34,668 nt of DNA from Opitutales bacterium (GTDB taxonomy: Bacteria; Verrucomicrobiota; Verrucomicrobiia; Opitutales; JAFGAQ01): the NCBI GenBank assembly GCA_016933595.1, contig JAFGAQ010000060.1, positions 1 to 34,668 on the forward strand, in the 5' to 3' direction. The stretch's first letter is position 1, and the number at the start of each line of letters is the position of its first letter. Both the position numbers and the translations under genes were made by a program. The notes under the pieces were generated by a model. The model did not search any database and was not told where the DNA came from. It saw only the letters and a program-made list of their open reading frames with translations. Below, piece by piece: positions 7,259-18,504 of the stretch.

Positions 7259-10200
7259 TTACATGGCATCTTCACTGACCATATCGTATTCGCTTTTCAG
7301 CTCTCCCCCGAGGGTATCGATTCGCAAGTGGCGATAAGAAGGCAATCCGGTCCCGGCAGGAATCAGATTTCCCATGATCACATTCTCCTTGAAGCCCCTC
7401 AGACGATCTACCTTACCCAGCGTTGCGGCTTCAGTGAGAACACGTGTGGTTTCCTGGAAGGATGCGGCTGAGATAAAGCTTTCCGTCTCAAGCGATGCCT
7501 TGGAGATACCCAACAACAGCGGCTCAGCTTCGGCTGGCTTTCCACCGGCTTCAACGATTCGCTCATTGGATTCCATGAAATTGAAACGGTCAATCTGCTC
7601 GCCCCAGAAGAATTCCGAATCACCCGGATCGGTGATCCTCACTTTGCGCAACATCCTGGAAAGGATCACTTCAATGTGTTTGTCGCTGATCGAAACGCCC
7701 TGCACACGGTACACCTTCTGAATCTCGGATAGGAGATACTCCTGCACCGCACTGGGTCCGAGAATCTCGAGGATTTCGTGTGGGTCGGCCGCCCCTTCGG
7801 TGAGGTGCTGGCCACGGGTGACCACATCACCGGGCTGAACAATCATGTGCTTGCCATGGGGGATAAGGTGTTCCTCCTTCTCTCCCGTCTCCGGATCTGT
7901 TACGATCAAACGCCGTTTGCCCCGAACCGTTCCTTCGAGGCTCACAATTCCGTCAATCTTTGCCATCTCGGCGGCATCCTTTGGCCGACGCGCCTCAAAC
8001 AACTCTGCAACACGCGGCAAACCACCGGTGATGTCCTGAGTCTTGGCTGCCTGCCGCGGCGTCCTCGCCAAAATGGTGCCTTCCTCAATGAAGTCACCCT
8101 CGTTGACCGAAATCTGAGCTCCTGTCGGAACGCTATAACTGGCCACGGGATCACCCTTCTCATTACGGATCACAATCTGGGGATTCAGGTCTTCCTTGTG
8201 TTCAATAACCGTGCTTGCGATACGTCCGGATGCATCATCCTTTTCACGCTTAACCGTCACTCCCAAAATCATATCCGTGAAGGAAATGATACCCGTCTTT
8301 TCCGACAAAATGGGAACCACTGTCGGGTTCCACACCGAAAGACGGTCGCCCTTCTTTATGGTCGCACCATCTTCGAAGAGCAAGGCCGCACCCACAACCA
8401 TCTTATGGATTTCGAGCTCGAAATCGTCGTTGTCCAGAATACGGATTGAGCCGGTCTTGTTCGTGACAACACGGCCACCATCCTTGGTCCTGACCCAACG
8501 TAGATCTTTGGAGTATTTAATTTTCCCTCCATTGCGTACCCGAATTTCCGGATCCCGCTTACTCTGATTTGCCACCCCACCAATGTGGAAGGTTCGCATG
8601 GTCAGCTGAGTCCCCGGTTCCCCAATTGACTGGGCAGCAACAATACCAACTGCGCTCCCGATCTCAACAAGATCGTTGGTCGCCGGATCCACACCGTATT
8701 CTTTCGCCGTGATTCCAACCTTCTGCTTGGTCGTCAGCGGCGACATAACGCGAATACGGTCGATGCCCAGCGTTTCTATGCGCTTGGCGGTTTCCTCATC
8801 GATCATCTGCCCGGAGCGAACCAGAATTTCAGAAGGATCCAAAGGATTCAGAATGTCATCGGTCGCAAACCTGCCAACGATACGTTCATAGAGGGACACA
8901 ATATCATCGTTACCATCCCCGATCGCAATCTTCCAAACCCCATCGCGATTCCCGTCATCGATTTCGGCAACCACACAATCCATCGCCACATCACACAGTT
9001 TGCGGGTCAGATACCCGGCATCCGCTGTCTTGAGTGCGGTATCAGCCAGACCCTTGCGGGCTCCGTGGGTCGAAATGAAGTATTCAAGCACCGACAACCC
9101 TTCACGGAAGGAAGCAAGAATCGGCCGCTCAATAATATCTCCGGATGGCTTGGCCATCAAACCACGCATACCGCACAACTGACGCACCTGCTGTTTGTTA
9201 CCACGGGCTCCTGAGTCCATCATGATGTAAACAGGATTGATCTCGTCGCGGCTCCGGCTGGTGGATAGACTCTGGAAGACCTCTGCCGCAACCTTATCGG
9301 TCGCACCACCCCAGATGTCCACGATCTTGTTGTATCGTTCACCCGTCGTCGTGATACCTTTGCGGAACTGACTCTCAACTTCCTCAATCGAAGCACGGGC
9401 ACGCTTAATGATTTCCTGCTTGCTCGGGGGAATGATCATGTCGTCGATACCGATCGAAATACCCGCCTGAGTAGCAACCTTGAAACCGAGCTGCTTCAGG
9501 CTATCCAAGGTCTCGATCGTCTTTTCCTGACCCGTCGTCTTGTAAGTGGCAAGAATAAGGTCGCCAAGCTTCCCCTTGGCCACTGGGTAGTTTACAAAAC
9601 CAACCTCACGCGGCCAAATTGTGTTGAAGATCACACGGCCGACTGTGGTCCGGATAACCTTCCGTTCAGAGTTTCCAACTTCCGTTTCACGGCCATGGTC
9701 CGGATTCTTGAGGTCGATCCAGTCGTGCTTTTTCAGCACACCATCCGCCTCAGCCAACAGCACCTCATCAATGCTTTCGATCAACGGAACACGCTTTCCC
9801 GCCTCAGGCTTTGCCACCGGCTCAAACGTCAGGTAATACGAGCCAAGAACAATGTCCTGTGACGGCGTCAGAATCGGCTTACCACTGGATGGTGAAAAGA
9901 TGTTGTGGGTCGCCATCATCAGCAATTTCGCCTCCATCACCGCTTCAAGTGACAAGGGAACATGGACCGCCATCTGGTCACCGTCAAAGTCAGCATTGTA
10001 TGGAGTACAAACCAACGGATGCACGCGAATCGCATCACCTTCAATCAGAACTGGATCGAATGCCTGGATAGACAAACGGTGAAGGGTTGGCGCACGGTTC
10101 AACAAAACCGGGTGCCCCTTGGTCACTTCCTCGAGAATGTCCCACACCTCGGGTGACCGTTTTTCGATCATCTTGCGGGCCCCACGAACCGTGTGAACAA

Positions 10201-11368
10201 AGCCCAATTCCTTCAAGCGACGGATGATAAACGGTTCAAAGAGAACCAAAGCCATCTTTTTGGGCAATCCGCATTGGCTCAACTTGAGATCCGGACCAAT
10301 CACAATTACCGAACGGCCCGAATAGTCAACCCGCTTCCCAAGGAGATTCTGTCGGAAACGACCCTGCTTCCCTTTGAGCATGTCACTCAAGGACTTCAAC
10401 GGACGGTTTCCGGCTCCTGTAATCGCCCGACCATGCCTACCATTGTCGAAGAGTGCATCCACGGATTCCTGGAGCATCCGCTTTTCGTTGTGGATGATCA
10501 CGTCCGGAGTCTTGAGCTGCATCAGGTTCTTCAAACGGTTATTCCGGTTGATCACCCGACGGTAAAGATCGTTCAAATCCGATGTCGCGAAGCGACCCCC
10601 TTCCAGAGGAACCAAAGGCCGCAAATCTGGAGGAATCACCGGAAGAACCTCAAGAACCATCCAATCCGGACGAGTCCCGGATTCCATAAAGCCTTGGATC
10701 ACCTTCAGTCGCTTCGCGATCTTCTTCTTGATCTGCTTGGAACGCGTTGCATGCATCTGCTCATGCAATTCGGAAACCAAAGCTGGCATATCCAGAGATC
10801 CCAAAACATCGCGGATCGCTTCCGCTCCCATCTTGGCCTCGAAAGCATCGTAGCCATATTCGTCCTGTGCCTGCTGGAACTCCTGCTCGGTCAATAGCTG
10901 CTTCTCCTCGAGAGGAGTCTTTCCCGGCTTGGTGACCATGTAGTTCTCGTAGTAGATCACCCGCTCAAGGTTGCGTGCCGTAACATCCAACATGAGCCCG
11001 ATCCGACTCGGCATGCTCTTGAGGAACCAGATATGGGACACCGGCACGGCAAGCTCGATGTGCCCCATACGTTCACGACGCACACGGGCCACGGTGCACT
11101 CAATACCCGTGCGCTCGTCGATCATGCCCTTGTATTTGATGCCTTTGTACTTTCCGGCTTCGTAATCCCTTACAGGTCCGAAGATTCGCTCACAAAACAA
11201 TCCGCCCGGCTCAGGCTTGAAGGTTCTGTAGTTGATTGTCTCGGGGTTTTTTACCTCGCCCCGGGACCATTGCCTTATCGAGTCCGGAGATGCGATCGAG
11301 ATGGCGACGCTCCGAAGGGAACGGTCTTTGTCGAGACTGAGAGATTCAGCAAATTCCTGGTTACTCAT
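7259..11368 (-). CDS. rpoC: DNA-directed RNA polymerase beta' subunit
   Basis: This 1369-residue catalytic subunit contains the active-site motif [15 protein letters not shown] (about residue 459, three Asp binding Mg2+). Bridge-helix and trigger-loop regions are present ([38 protein letters not shown]). Length and order match single-chain bacterial beta'. Two oddities are visible. The N-terminal zinc ribbon, usually CxC-X12-CxxC after the DYE of the GPVxDYE motif, reads [19 protein letters not shown] (from residue 70), with all four Cys gone and a 2-residue deletion. The second zinc site, normally four Cys around E. coli 814/888/895/898, reads DDGNRDG and [16 protein letters not shown], again without Cys. 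The reading frame is clean through both places. It is cotranscribed after rpoB with a 39 bp gap, and the candidate 6S RNA follows 13 bp after the stop. Confidence 0.98.
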   Translation of the reverse strand: MSNQEFAESLSLDKDRSLRSVAISIASPDSIRQWSRGEVKNPETINYRTFKPEPGGLFCERIFGPVRDYEAGKYKGIKYKGMIDERTGIECTVARVRRERMGHIELAVPVSHIWFLKSMPSRIGLMLDVTARNLERVIYYENYMVTKPGKTPLEEKQLLTEQEFQQAQDEYGYDAFEAKMGAEAIRDVLGSLDMPALVSELHEQMHATRSKQIKKKIAKRLKVIQGFMESGTRPDWMVLEVLPVIPPDLRPLVPLEGGRFATSDLNDLYRRVINRNNRLKNLMQLKTPDVIIHNEKRMLQESVDALFDNGRHGRAITGAGNRPLKSLSDMLKGKQGRFRQNLLGKRVDYSGRSVIVIGPDLKLSQCGLPKKMALVLFEPFIIRRLKELGFVHTVRGARKMIEKRSPEVWDILEEVTKGHPVLLNRAPTLHRLSIQAFDPVLIEGDAIRVHPLVCTPYNADFDGDQMAVHVPLSLEAVMEAKLLMMATHNIFSPSSGKPILTPSQDIVLGSYYLTFEPVAKPEAGKRVPLIESIDEVLLAEADGVLKKHDWIDLKNPDHGRETEVGNSERKVIRTTVGRVIFNTIWPREVGFVNYPVAKGKLGDLILATYKTTGQEKTIETLDSLKQLGFKVATQAGISIGIDDMIIPPSKQEIIKRARASIEEVESQFRKGITTTGERYNKIVDIWGGATDKVAAEVFQSLSTSRSRDEINPVYIMMDSGARGNKQQVRQLCGMRGLMAKPSGDIIERPILASFREGLSVLEYFISTHGARKGLADTALKTADAGYLTRKLCDVAMDCVVAEIDDGNRDGVWKIAIGDGNDDIVSLYERIVGRFATDDILNPLDPSEILVRSGQMIDEETAKRIETLGIDRIRVMSPLTTKQKVGITAKEYGVDPATNDLVEIGSAVGIVAAQSIGEPGTQLTMRTFHIGGVANQSKRDPEIRVRNGGKIKYSKDLRWVRTKDGGRVVTNKTGSIRILDNDDFELEIHKMVVGAALLFEDGATIKKGDRLSVWNPTVVPILSEKTGIISFTDMILGVTVKREKDDASGRIASTVIEHKEDLNPQIVIRNEKGDPVASYSVPTGAQISVNEGDFIEEGTILARTPRQAAKTQDITGGLPRVAELFEARRPKDAAEMAKIDGIVSLEGTVRGKRRLIVTDPETGEKEEHLIPHGKHMIVQPGDVVTRGQHLTEGAADPHEILEILGPSAVQEYLLSEIQKVYRVQGVSISDKHIEVILSRMLRKVRITDPGDSEFFWGEQIDRFNFMESNERIVEAGGKPAEAEPLLLGISKASLETESFISAASFQETTRVLTEAATLGKVDRLRGFKENVIMGNLIPAGTGLPSYRHLRIDTLGGELKSEYDMVSEDAM

Positions 11369-11407
11369 GGTGAAATGATTCTTGGATGACGCGATTCAGT
11401 TGATGGC

Positions 11408-14400
11408 TTAGGATCCAGCGTTCAGATCAAACTCGTCCTGTTCCAGACGAATATCGAGGCATAGACCCTGAATTTCCTTCATCAACACATTGAAGGACTG
11501 TGGAGTTCCCGCCACAAGACTGCGGTCTCCTTTGACCAAGGACTCGTATATCTTCGTCCTTCCCTGCACATCGTCCGATTTGACGGTGAGCAACTCCTGA
11601 AGCATGTAGGCTGCTCCATAGGCCTCCAACGCCCATACTTCCATTTCTCCCAAACGCTGACCACCGTACTGAGCCTTTCCTCCAAGTGGCTGCTGGGTGA
11701 TCAAGCTGTAGGGCCCGGTCGCACGTGCGTGGATCTTTTCGGCAACAAGGTGGTTGAGCTTCATCATATAGATGTAGCCAACAACGACACTCTGCTCAAA
11801 GGTTTCTCCGGAACGTCCGTCAAATAGCCTTGCCTTCCCGTGTTCAGGCAACTCGGCTTGCTTCAGGTAGCTCCGGATTTGCTTCTCCGAAATACCGTCG
11901 AATACCGGAGTCGCAACCTTGAGGCCAAGCTTTTTACAGGCCCAGCCAAGGTGGGTCTCAAGAACCTGCCCCACGTTCATTCGCGAAGGCACCCCGAGAG
12001 GATTCAGACATATTTCAATCGGCGTTCCATCGGGCAGAAATGGCATATCCTCCACTGGAACAATCCGGGCAACAACCCCCTTGTTTCCGTGGCGTCCCGC
12101 CATCTTGTCCCCAACCTGGATCTTGCGCTTGGTGGCAACATAAACCTTGACGTTCTTGATGACGCCCTGGTCCACGCTATCCCCCTTTTCGACCGCTTCA
12201 ATCTTGCGTTCACGCTCCCGATCCAACTCGTCGAACTTGGTCTGGAAGTTTCTGACGATTTCCATCACCTTGATCCGGACGGGAGATGGATCGATCTCAA
12301 TGTATTTGGAGACAGCGGCCAAACGGCGCAACAAGGTCTTCGTGATCTTACGATTCTGCGGGATGATCGTCTCACCGGTTTCGCCGTTTCTAACATCCAA
12401 CGGGATCTTCTCGCCAAGCAGAATATTCGACAGTGCTTCCGTGAGCTCTTCCCTACGTTTGTCCTGTTGCGAGCGGTACTCCTCTGTGATCTTTTTGATC
12501 TGGCGCCGGCGATCCGACGGGGACAATTTCTCGCTTTCGCCGTCCACGCGACTGGAAACCTTCACGTCCATCACAATACCCTGAACGCCCGAAGGCACGG
12601 TCAACGACGAGTCTTTGACATCTGCGGCTTTCTCACCGAAAATCGCCCGCAGCAGTTTTTCCTCGGGCGCCAATTCGGTTTCGCTTTTAGGCGTGATCTT
12701 ACCCACGAGGATGTCACCCGGCTTCACTTCCGCTCCCACTCGAATCACCCCATCGTGATTGAGGTTTTTCAAGGCCTCTTCACCTACATTTGGAATATCG
12801 TAAGTGATTTCCTCAGGTCCGAGTTTCGTGTCGCGTGCCGTAACCTCGAATTCCTCAATGTGAATAGAGGTATAGACATCTTCCTTGATCAGTTTTTCGC
12901 TGAGCAGAATCGCGTCTTCGAAGTTGTATCCATTCCAAGGCATGAAAGCTACCAAAACATTCCGTCCAAGGGCTAGTTCGCCTTTGTCCGTGCAAGCTCC
13001 GTCCGCGATAACCTGGCCCGCTGAAACCTTTTCACCTTTCTTGACAATCGGCTTTTGGTTGAAGCAAGTTCCTGCGTTGGAACGCATGAACTTACGCAGC
13101 TCATACACGTAAACGCCTTTCTTAGGATCCGTCTTCAAATAGCGATCCACTTTCGGCATCTTTCCGTCTGCGGTCACAATGATCCTTCGGGCATCCACCG
13201 ACGCTACAATTCCATCGATATCCGCGATGGCCACAGTCTTTGAGTCACGCGCAACACGGGCTTCCAAACCGGTTCCCACCATTGGGGCCTCAGTTTGAAG
13301 CAAAGGAACCCCTTGTCGTTGCATGTTCGAGCCCATCAGAGCACGGTTCGCGTCGTCGTGCTCAAGGAACGGAATAATTCCTGCCGCAATCGAAACCAAC
13401 TGCTTCGGAGACACGTCCATGTAGTCCACCTTGTCACCAGAAAGCTCGAGAACTTGATCCCGGTAACGACACGTAACCCGTCCAACCAGCATGCCGTTCT
13501 CATCGATTTCGGAATTTGCCTGGGCGATCTTATGCGGTTCTTCCTGGTCCGCATTCAAATACTCCACTTCATCGAGCACCTTTCCATTTACCACCTTGCG
13601 GTATGGGGTCTCAATAAACCCGAACTCATTCACCCTTGCATAGGTACTGAAGGAGTTGATCAAACCAATGTTTGGACCTTCAGGAGTCTCAATCGGACAA
13701 ATGCGCCCATAGTGACTGGGATGGACGTCACGAACTTCAAACCCGGCCCGTTCGCGATTCAAACCACCGGGTCCGAGAGCCGAAAGCCTTCTTTTGTGGG
13801 TCAACTCCGCCAATGGGTTGATCTGATCCATGAACTGGCTCAACTGGCTCCTCGCAAAAAAGTCACGGATGACAGTCGTTAATGCCTTCGCATTGATCAG
13901 CTTCTGCGGCGTAATGGTGTCGATGCTCTGATCATACATCGTCATCCGCTCTTTGACCAAACGCTCAGTACGGGCCAATCCCAGACGACACTGGTTCGCG
14001 AGAAGCTCACCAACCGTACGGATACGCCGACTTCCCAGGTGATCGATATCATCCACAAAACCGTCGCCCCTCTTGAGCCGGCTCAGATACTTGGTTGCGG
14101 CTACAATATCCTCAACATTGATGATCCGGGTTTCCAGATCCGTCGACAATCCAAGCTTCTGGTTAATTTTGTAACGCCCAACGCGACCCAAATCATAACG
14201 CTTTGGATCCTGAAACAACCGTTTCAGCAATTGAGTTGCGTTCGCTACTGTAGGTGGCTCTCCGGGACGTAGCCGCTTATAAATATCCTTAAGGGCCTCC
14301 TCACGGTTGCGGGTAGGATCCTTTTTCAGGCAACGCACAATCACGCCCTCATCCACCTCAGTATCGATAACGCGGACATGCTTGATGTCGGCACGCTCAA

Positions 14401-15184
14401 ACGAGCGGATGATCGTCTTGGTCAACGGCTCAAAAGCGCGGGCAAGAACCACACCTTTGTCCGCATCCACAATATCCTCCACCAACACATAATTGGAAAC
14501 GTTTTCCAGATTCAGTGCAGCGGAAACCTCCATATCATGGAGATCATAGAAAAGGTTCAGAATCTCAAAGTCCGAGCTAAATCCAAGCGCACGCAACAAT
14601 GTCGTAATCAGAAACTTACGGCGCCTGCGGCGACGGTCCAAATAGACATAAAGCAAGTCATTCTGGTCAAACTGAACCTCCAGCCAGGTTCCACGGTCCG
14701 GTATGATCCGGAACGAATAAAGCGCCTTGCCACTGGTGTGCATCGCCTTCTCGAAGCAAAGCCCGGGAGACCGGTGCAATTGATTCACAATGACACGCTC
14801 AGCGCCATTGATGATGAAACTCCCGCGCTGGGTCATCATGGGCAACTCGCCCATATATATTTCTTCTTCTTTCGTCTGGTTATCCTCGCTCAACGAAAGG
14901 CTCACATGAAGCGCGATCGTAAAGCTGATCCCTTCACGAATGCACTCAATTTCCGAATGCGGACACTCCGTCAATCGGTATTCCTTGAACTTGAGGACGC
15001 AACGCGAATCATAGCTTTCAACGGGAAACACCTCGTTGAACACTGCCTGAAGGCCCTTGTTCGCCCTTTGGGAAGGGGCTATGTCATGCTGGAGAAACTC
15101 CTTGAAAGACTCGATCTGATGTTCAATCAGATTCGGTGGTTGAATCACTTCCTTAATTCTTCCGAAGCTTATGCGGTCACTCAT
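11408..15184 (-). CDS. rpoB: DNA-directed RNA polymerase beta subunit
   Basis: The 1258 residues start [19 protein letters not shown]. Conserved blocks include [20 protein letters not shown], the rifampicin pocket [20 protein letters not shown] and [20 protein letters not shown]. Next comes [20 protein letters not shown]. The catalytic C-terminal region holds [12 protein letters not shown] and [20 protein letters not shown]. Compared with E. coli, the pocket has Ile at the N518 position, Ala at S522 and Leu at I524. Ser531 and His526 are kept, so no classic resistance substitution is evident. The protein is short relative to E. coli (1342), which fits absence of some lineage-specific insertions. 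The start ATG at 15184 has a weak AAGG-like signal. The gene lies 133 bp from rplL across a terminator-like hairpin. Confidence 0.98.
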   Translation of the reverse strand: MSDRISFGRIKEVIQPPNLIEHQIESFKEFLQHDIAPSQRANKGLQAVFNEVFPVESYDSRCVLKFKEYRLTECPHSEIECIREGISFTIALHVSLSLSEDNQTKEEEIYMGELPMMTQRGSFIINGAERVIVNQLHRSPGLCFEKAMHTSGKALYSFRIIPDRGTWLEVQFDQNDLLYVYLDRRRRRRKFLITTLLRALGFSSDFEILNLFYDLHDMEVSAALNLENVSNYVLVEDIVDADKGVVLARAFEPLTKTIIRSFERADIKHVRVIDTEVDEGVIVRCLKKDPTRNREEALKDIYKRLRPGEPPTVANATQLLKRLFQDPKRYDLGRVGRYKINQKLGLSTDLETRIINVEDIVAATKYLSRLKRGDGFVDDIDHLGSRRIRTVGELLANQCRLGLARTERLVKERMTMYDQSIDTITPQKLINAKALTTVIRDFFARSQLSQFMDQINPLAELTHKRRLSALGPGGLNRERAGFEVRDVHPSHYGRICPIETPEGPNIGLINSFSTYARVNEFGFIETPYRKVVNGKVLDEVEYLNADQEEPHKIAQANSEIDENGMLVGRVTCRYRDQVLELSGDKVDYMDVSPKQLVSIAAGIIPFLEHDDANRALMGSNMQRQGVPLLQTEAPMVGTGLEARVARDSKTVAIADIDGIVASVDARRIIVTADGKMPKVDRYLKTDPKKGVYVYELRKFMRSNAGTCFNQKPIVKKGEKVSAGQVIADGACTDKGELALGRNVLVAFMPWNGYNFEDAILLSEKLIKEDVYTSIHIEEFEVTARDTKLGPEEITYDIPNVGEEALKNLNHDGVIRVGAEVKPGDILVGKITPKSETELAPEEKLLRAIFGEKAADVKDSSLTVPSGVQGIVMDVKVSSRVDGESEKLSPSDRRRQIKKITEEYRSQQDKRREELTEALSNILLGEKIPLDVRNGETGETIIPQNRKITKTLLRRLAAVSKYIEIDPSPVRIKVMEIVRNFQTKFDELDRERERKIEAVEKGDSVDQGVIKNVKVYVATKRKIQVGDKMAGRHGNKGVVARIVPVEDMPFLPDGTPIEICLNPLGVPSRMNVGQVLETHLGWACKKLGLKVATPVFDGISEKQIRSYLKQAELPEHGKARLFDGRSGETFEQSVVVGYIYMMKLNHLVAEKIHARATGPYSLITQQPLGGKAQYGGQRLGEMEVWALEAYGAAYMLQELLTVKSDDVQGRTKIYESLVKGDRSLVAGTPQSFNVLMKEIQGLCLDIRLEQDEFDLNAGS

Positions 15185-15230
15185 AATATGGGCCTTGTTT
15201 GGAAACAGACGGTGTGCTCAGGTAAACGCT

Positions 15231-15277
15231 AAAAACAACAAAAAGCCAGTGGGGAGTCCTTTCGGAACTCCCACTGG
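15231..15277 (-). terminator. Terminator/attenuator hairpin between rplL and rpoB
   Basis: On the minus strand, CCAGTGG ... CCACTGG (15277-15271 with 15252-15246) closes a hairpin. Its inner stem GGGAGTTCC/GGACTCCC has one bulge and a GAAA loop. It is followed by CTTTTTGTTGTTTTT. It lies 41 bp after the rplL stop and 47 bp before the rpoB start. The position is the same as the partial terminator known in the E. coli rplL-rpoB spacer. It probably lowers rpoBC expression relative to ribosomal proteins. Confidence 0.75.
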
Positions 15278-15317
15278 ATTTTTGGAAAATAGATCTATGG
15301 TATAATCGATCCAATCG

Positions 15318-15707
15318 TTACTTGATCTCGACTACAGCGCCAGCTGCTTCGAGCTTCTTCTTGATATCAGCAGCATCGTCCTTGGTGGTAGCTTCCTTAA
15401 CCGTCTTAGGCGCACCTTCCACCAGATCCTTTGCTTCCTTGAGGCCGAGACCCGTGATCGCGCGGATTTCCTTGATCACATTGATCTTGTTTGCGCCAAT
15501 CTCCTTGAGGATCACGTCAAACTCAGTCTGTTCTTCCTTGGGAGCTTCTTCAGAAGCCGCCGCAGATGCGGGTGCTGCTGCCACTGCCACCGGAGCAGCT
15601 GCGCTTACGCCCCACTTCTCCTCGAGAGCCTTGACAAGACCTGCAATCTCCAATACGGACTGACTGCTGAGCCATTCGATTACTTCTTCTTTAGTGATAT
15701 TTGCCAT
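15318..15707 (-). CDS. rplL: 50S ribosomal protein L7/L12
   Basis: L7/L12 forms the ribosomal stalk that recruits translation GTPases. The ATG at 15707 ([13 protein letters not shown]) gives 129 residues and is preceded by AGGAG at proper spacing. The track start at 15737 is an in-frame GTG without support. An N-terminal dimerisation helix pair (residues 1-35) is followed by an Ala/Pro/Glu-rich flexible hinge ([14 protein letters not shown]). The C-terminal domain is [20 protein letters not shown], then [20 protein letters not shown], with the conserved factor-binding surface. It lies 108 bp after rplJ, as in typical L10-L12 pairs. Confidence 0.97.
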   Translation of the reverse strand: MANITKEEVIEWLSSQSVLEIAGLVKALEEKWGVSAAAPVAVAAAPASAAASEEAPKEEQTEFDVILKEIGANKINVIKEIRAITGLGLKEAKDLVEGAPKTVKEATTKDDAADIKKKLEAAGAVVEIK

Positions 15708-15815
15708 ACTTACTCCTTGCCCGGTTAGTGAGGCCACGTGTTGGCCCGTTTAAGAGATACTCTCCTAACGAAGGCGTTTGGGTTATAGTGATGATGAAAA
15801 AAATGTTCCAACTCT

Positions 15816-16337
15816 TCAGGCAGCTTCGCCCTTGGAGTCCGCATATGCTTTGAGCACCGTTACCACGCTCTGCGGAACCGCATTGAGAACCGAAACCATG
15901 CGTTGTGCCGGAGTGTTGAGCAAGCCGAGCAGCTGCGCCCTGAGCACTTCCAGCCCTGGCAGCTTCGAGAGCGACTCGATCTCGTCAACACTCATCATGC
16001 GATCGCCCAAGCTTCCGCCACGCATCTCAACCTTGTCTTTGTCCTTATTGAACTTCAACAGGATCTTGGCGACTTCGGATGGGTTGGCCCCGCCAGAAAC
16101 CATTGCAATCTGCCCGGCCAAAATTGGTTTGTAGTCGGGCAGGTTCAACGATTTCGCAGCCTGGTTCAAGATGCTGCTCTTGATGACGTGGAACTCGGCC
16201 TTCTGCGGTGCGAGTCGCGAGCGAAGCTCGGCAGTCTCCTTCACCGTCAAACGGTGAAAACTCGTCAGGAAGACATAGTCTGTACCCTTGAGTCGTTCTG
16301 CGATTTCTTCTACTAAAAATTTCTTTTCCGGTCTCAT
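15816..16337 (-). CDS. rplJ: 50S ribosomal protein L10
   Basis: L10 anchors the L7/L12 dimers to 23S rRNA. The 173 residues begin MRPEKKFLVEEIAERLKGTD and show the conserved block RLAPQKAEFHVIKSSILNQA. A C-terminal helix for L12 binding (SVVTVLKAYADSKGEAA) is present. The length fits the family (165-175). The gap to rplA upstream is only 48 bp. It therefore lacks the long folded L10 leader seen in E. coli, and autoregulation of that type is not evident. Confidence 0.96.
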   Translation of the reverse strand: MRPEKKFLVEEIAERLKGTDYVFLTSFHRLTVKETAELRSRLAPQKAEFHVIKSSILNQAAKSLNLPDYKPILAGQIAMVSGGANPSEVAKILLKFNKDKDKVEMRGGSLGDRMMSVDEIESLSKLPGLEVLRAQLLGLLNTPAQRMVSVLNAVPQSVVTVLKAYADSKGEAA

Positions 16338-16385
16338 GGAATCGATTGTTCAGATGCTAATACAGTTTCGATACGGACAGTGGAA

Positions 16386-17084
16386 TCAACCAACTGTCGC
16401 AGCATACTCTGCTCCGGAAACACGAACTCCTGGAGACATCGTGGCGCTAAGGGTCATGCTCTTGATAAACCGCCCCTTGAATACTTCCGGTCTTGCCTTG
16501 GCAAGAACCTGAACCGCCTCCTTCGCATTTGCGAGAAGGTTCTCTTTCGCGAAAGACCGCTTACCCACGACGATGGACACATTGGCTGTCTTGTCCATCT
16601 TGAACTCAACACGTCCGGCCTTCACTTCCTTAATCGCTTTCGCGACATCATCGGTAACCGTTCCCGATTTGGGATTCGGCATCAAACCGCGAGGACCCAA
16701 AACCCTTGCAACCGGTTTAACCGATGCCATCGCCTTCGGAGTCGCCACCGCAACGTCGAACTCGAGCCAACCGCCCTGAATTTTCGCAATGAGATCCTCC
16801 AGTCCAGCGTATTCTGCCCCGGCCGCCAAAGCTTCCTCGGGGTTTTCCGTAAACACGAGTACCGTTACCTTCTTCCCACTTCCGTGAGGCAGGCTGACGG
16901 TGCCACGCACCATCTGGCTACTCTGTTTTGGATCGACTCCGAGATACGCGGATACTTCCACCGTCTCGTCGAACTTTGCCTTGGGCATTTTGCTCAGAAT
17001 GTCAACCGCATCCGACAAGGAGTAATCCTTGGTGAGGTCGGCAACCTTAACAGCTTCCCGATAACGCTTACTGGTCTTTCTCAT
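16386..17084 (-). CDS. rplA: 50S ribosomal protein L1
   Basis: L1 binds 23S rRNA at the mobile L1 stalk near the E site and is commonly a translational repressor of the rplKA mRNA. The ATG at 17084 (MRKTSKRYREAVKVAD) gives 232 residues, the usual length. The track start at 17117 is an in-frame TTG overlapping the rplK end and is not needed. The signature region reads KPVARVLGPRGLMPNPKSG, followed by VTDDVAKAIKEVKAGRVEFK. The family end SPGVRVSGAEYA is present. The gene lies 29 bp after rplK. Confidence 0.97.
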   Translation of the reverse strand: MRKTSKRYREAVKVADLTKDYSLSDAVDILSKMPKAKFDETVEVSAYLGVDPKQSSQMVRGTVSLPHGSGKKVTVLVFTENPEEALAAGAEYAGLEDLIAKIQGGWLEFDVAVATPKAMASVKPVARVLGPRGLMPNPKSGTVTDDVAKAIKEVKAGRVEFKMDKTANVSIVVGKRSFAKENLLANAKEAVQVLAKARPEVFKGRFIKSMTLSATMSPGVRVSGAEYAATVG

Positions 17085-17113
17085 GGTAGTCCTATTCTTG
17101 CCTTCCCTGGTGA

Positions 17114-17539
17114 TCAATCGACCACTTCTATCCCCATGCTTCTCGCAGTACCCATGATGATACGGGCAGCATGTTCGGGGTCACTGGCGTTCAAATCGTT
17201 TTTCTTTGTCTGTACAATTTCCGCAATCTGCTTGCGGGTCACTTTGCCAACCTTATCCCGGTTCGGCACGGCCGAACCCTTGGGCAATCCTGCGGCTTTC
17301 TTAAGCAAAACAGCTGCCGGTGGACTTTTCAGAATGAAGCTGAAAGAACGGTCAGCGTAGACACTGATCACCACTGGCAGAATCAGCCCGGCCTGTTCTT
17401 TTGTCCTTGCGTTGAAGTCCTTTACGAAAGCCATGATGTTCACCCCGTGCGAACCCAGTGCGGGTCCCACCGGCGGTGCCGGAGTAGCTGCTCCAGCGGG
17501 CAGCTGGAGTTTGATCTCACCTACAATTTTCTTTGCCAT
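17114..17539 (-). CDS. rplK: 50S ribosomal protein L11
   Basis: L11 binds the GTPase-associated centre of 23S rRNA and is needed for RelA sensing of stalled ribosomes. The 141 residues start [16 protein letters not shown] and contain the proline-rich thiopeptide-region helix [19 protein letters not shown]. The C-terminal rRNA-binding domain has the family signature ([16 protein letters not shown], then [16 protein letters not shown]). The start is preceded by GAGG about 10 nt upstream. It follows nusG after 5 bp. Confidence 0.98.
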   Translation of the reverse strand: MAKKIVGEIKLQLPAGAATPAPPVGPALGSHGVNIMAFVKDFNARTKEQAGLILPVVISVYADRSFSFILKSPPAAVLLKKAAGLPKGSAVPNRDKVGKVTRKQIAEIVQTKKNDLNASDPEHAARIIMGTARSMGIEVVD

Positions 17540-17544
17540 TGCCT

Positions 17545-18120
17545 TTAATCCTCTCGCTTTTGTACCTGCCAGTACTCAAGTTCCACTGGCGTAAACCGTC
17601 CAAATATTGATACAGAGACTTTCAATTTGCCCTGCTCGGGACTCATTTCATCGATCTTTCCTGTCAAGTCGACAAACGGCCCGTCCACAATCTTAACTTC
17701 CTCGCCCAACTCAAACTCGATCTTGGGCTTTTCCTTACCTTCAGCTTCTTTTACTTGCCGAAGGATCCGATCCATTTCCTCCGTTTTCAGAGGAACCGGG
17801 TTCTCTCCCCCTACGAAATTGATGACGCCTTGGGCGTCTTTAACAAAGTACCAAGCCTTCTGGTTCAATTTGCCATCGTCGTCATACAGACGCATGTGCA
17901 CGAAAATATAGCCTGGATAAAACCGACGCGTCCGTTGGGACTTCTTTCCGTTTTTGATCTCGCTCACGACCTCAGTCGGCATGAGCACGTCATAAACGCA
18001 ATCCCCCATCTCCTCGACTTTGATAAACTTATCCAGATATGCCTTGGCCTTCGCTTCCTGATTGGAAAGCGTCTGCACTGCATACCATGCCGGACCGGAT
18101 ACTTTTGGGGAACGATTCAT
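17545..18120 (-). CDS. nusG: Transcription termination/antitermination factor NusG
   Basis: NusG binds the beta' clamp and links RNA polymerase to Rho or ribosomal S10. The 191 residues contain the NGN domain, [20 protein letters not shown] to [12 protein letters not shown]. The region [14 protein letters not shown] leads to the C-terminal KOW domain ([20 protein letters not shown] and [15 protein letters not shown]). The length is slightly above E. coli NusG (181). It lies 40 bp after secE, in the conserved secE-nusG-rplK order. Confidence 0.97.
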   Translation of the reverse strand: MNRSPKVSGPAWYAVQTLSNQEAKAKAYLDKFIKVEEMGDCVYDVLMPTEVVSEIKNGKKSQRTRRFYPGYIFVHMRLYDDDGKLNQKAWYFVKDAQGVINFVGGENPVPLKTEEMDRILRQVKEAEGKEKPKIEFELGEEVKIVDGPFVDLTGKIDEMSPEQGKLKVSVSIFGRFTPVELEYWQVQKRED

Positions 18121-18160
18121 TGGATTTGCGGATTTTGAAAGCGGGAGTTCCTTGCCAACC

Positions 18161-18376
18161 TCATTTCACCCGGTTGGTGAAGAAATCAATCCAGTTGACC
18201 AGTGAAAAGTCAGCCACCGCTGTGAATAGACCCAGTATGGCGATACCCACGAGGACCACAATTGTGTAGTTCCACAATTCCTTCCAAGTCGGCCATGAGG
18301 ACTTTTTCAACTCCGATACCGTCTCCCCACCAAAGTGGCGGACTCCCCGGAAAAAGCCTGCGATTCCTTTAAACAT
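18161..18376 (-). CDS. secE: Preprotein translocase subunit SecE
   Basis: SecE is the small essential clamp subunit of the SecYEG channel. The 71 residues consist of an amphipathic helix with the conserved ELKKSSWPTWKELWNYTIVV segment. One transmembrane helix follows (about residues 40-60, VVLVGIAILGLFTAVADFSL). This is the minimal single-TM SecE typical of most bacteria. Its position between tRNA-Trp and nusG is the classical one. Confidence 0.95.
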   Translation of the reverse strand: MFKGIAGFFRGVRHFGGETVSELKKSSWPTWKELWNYTIVVLVGIAILGLFTAVADFSLVNWIDFFTNRVK

Positions 18377-18410
18377 AGTCTGTGAATTTGCCCGATTAAA
18401 CTTTCAAAAA

Positions 18411-18486
18411 TGGCAGGAGAAGAGGGACTCGAACCCCCAACCAACGGTTTTGGAGACCGCTACTCTACCAATTGAGCTATTCTCCC
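18411..18486 (-). tRNA. trnW: tRNA-Trp (anticodon CCA)
   Basis: The minus strand folds as a 76-nt tRNA with encoded CCA. The acceptor pairs GGGAGAA with TTCTCCT (first pair G-U). The D arm has GCTC..GAGT, the anticodon stem is GCGGT/ACCGT with loop CTCCAAA, and the T arm contains TTCGAGT. The anticodon CCA specifies Trp. It lies in the conserved tuf-tRNA-Trp-secE order. Confidence 0.97.
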
Positions 18487-18504
18487 GTGAAAGGTTGTTC
18501 AATC

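Noticed and set aside
11840-12976. Plus-strand ORF of 378 residues opposite rpoB
   Set aside because: It is an antisense shadow of a highly conserved rpoB frame, with no recognisable domain.
11408-15184. Rifampicin-resistance substitutions in rpoB
   Set aside because: The differences from E. coli (Ile at 518, Ala at 522) are at positions that vary among bacteria. The key Ser531, His526 and Asp516 are wild type.
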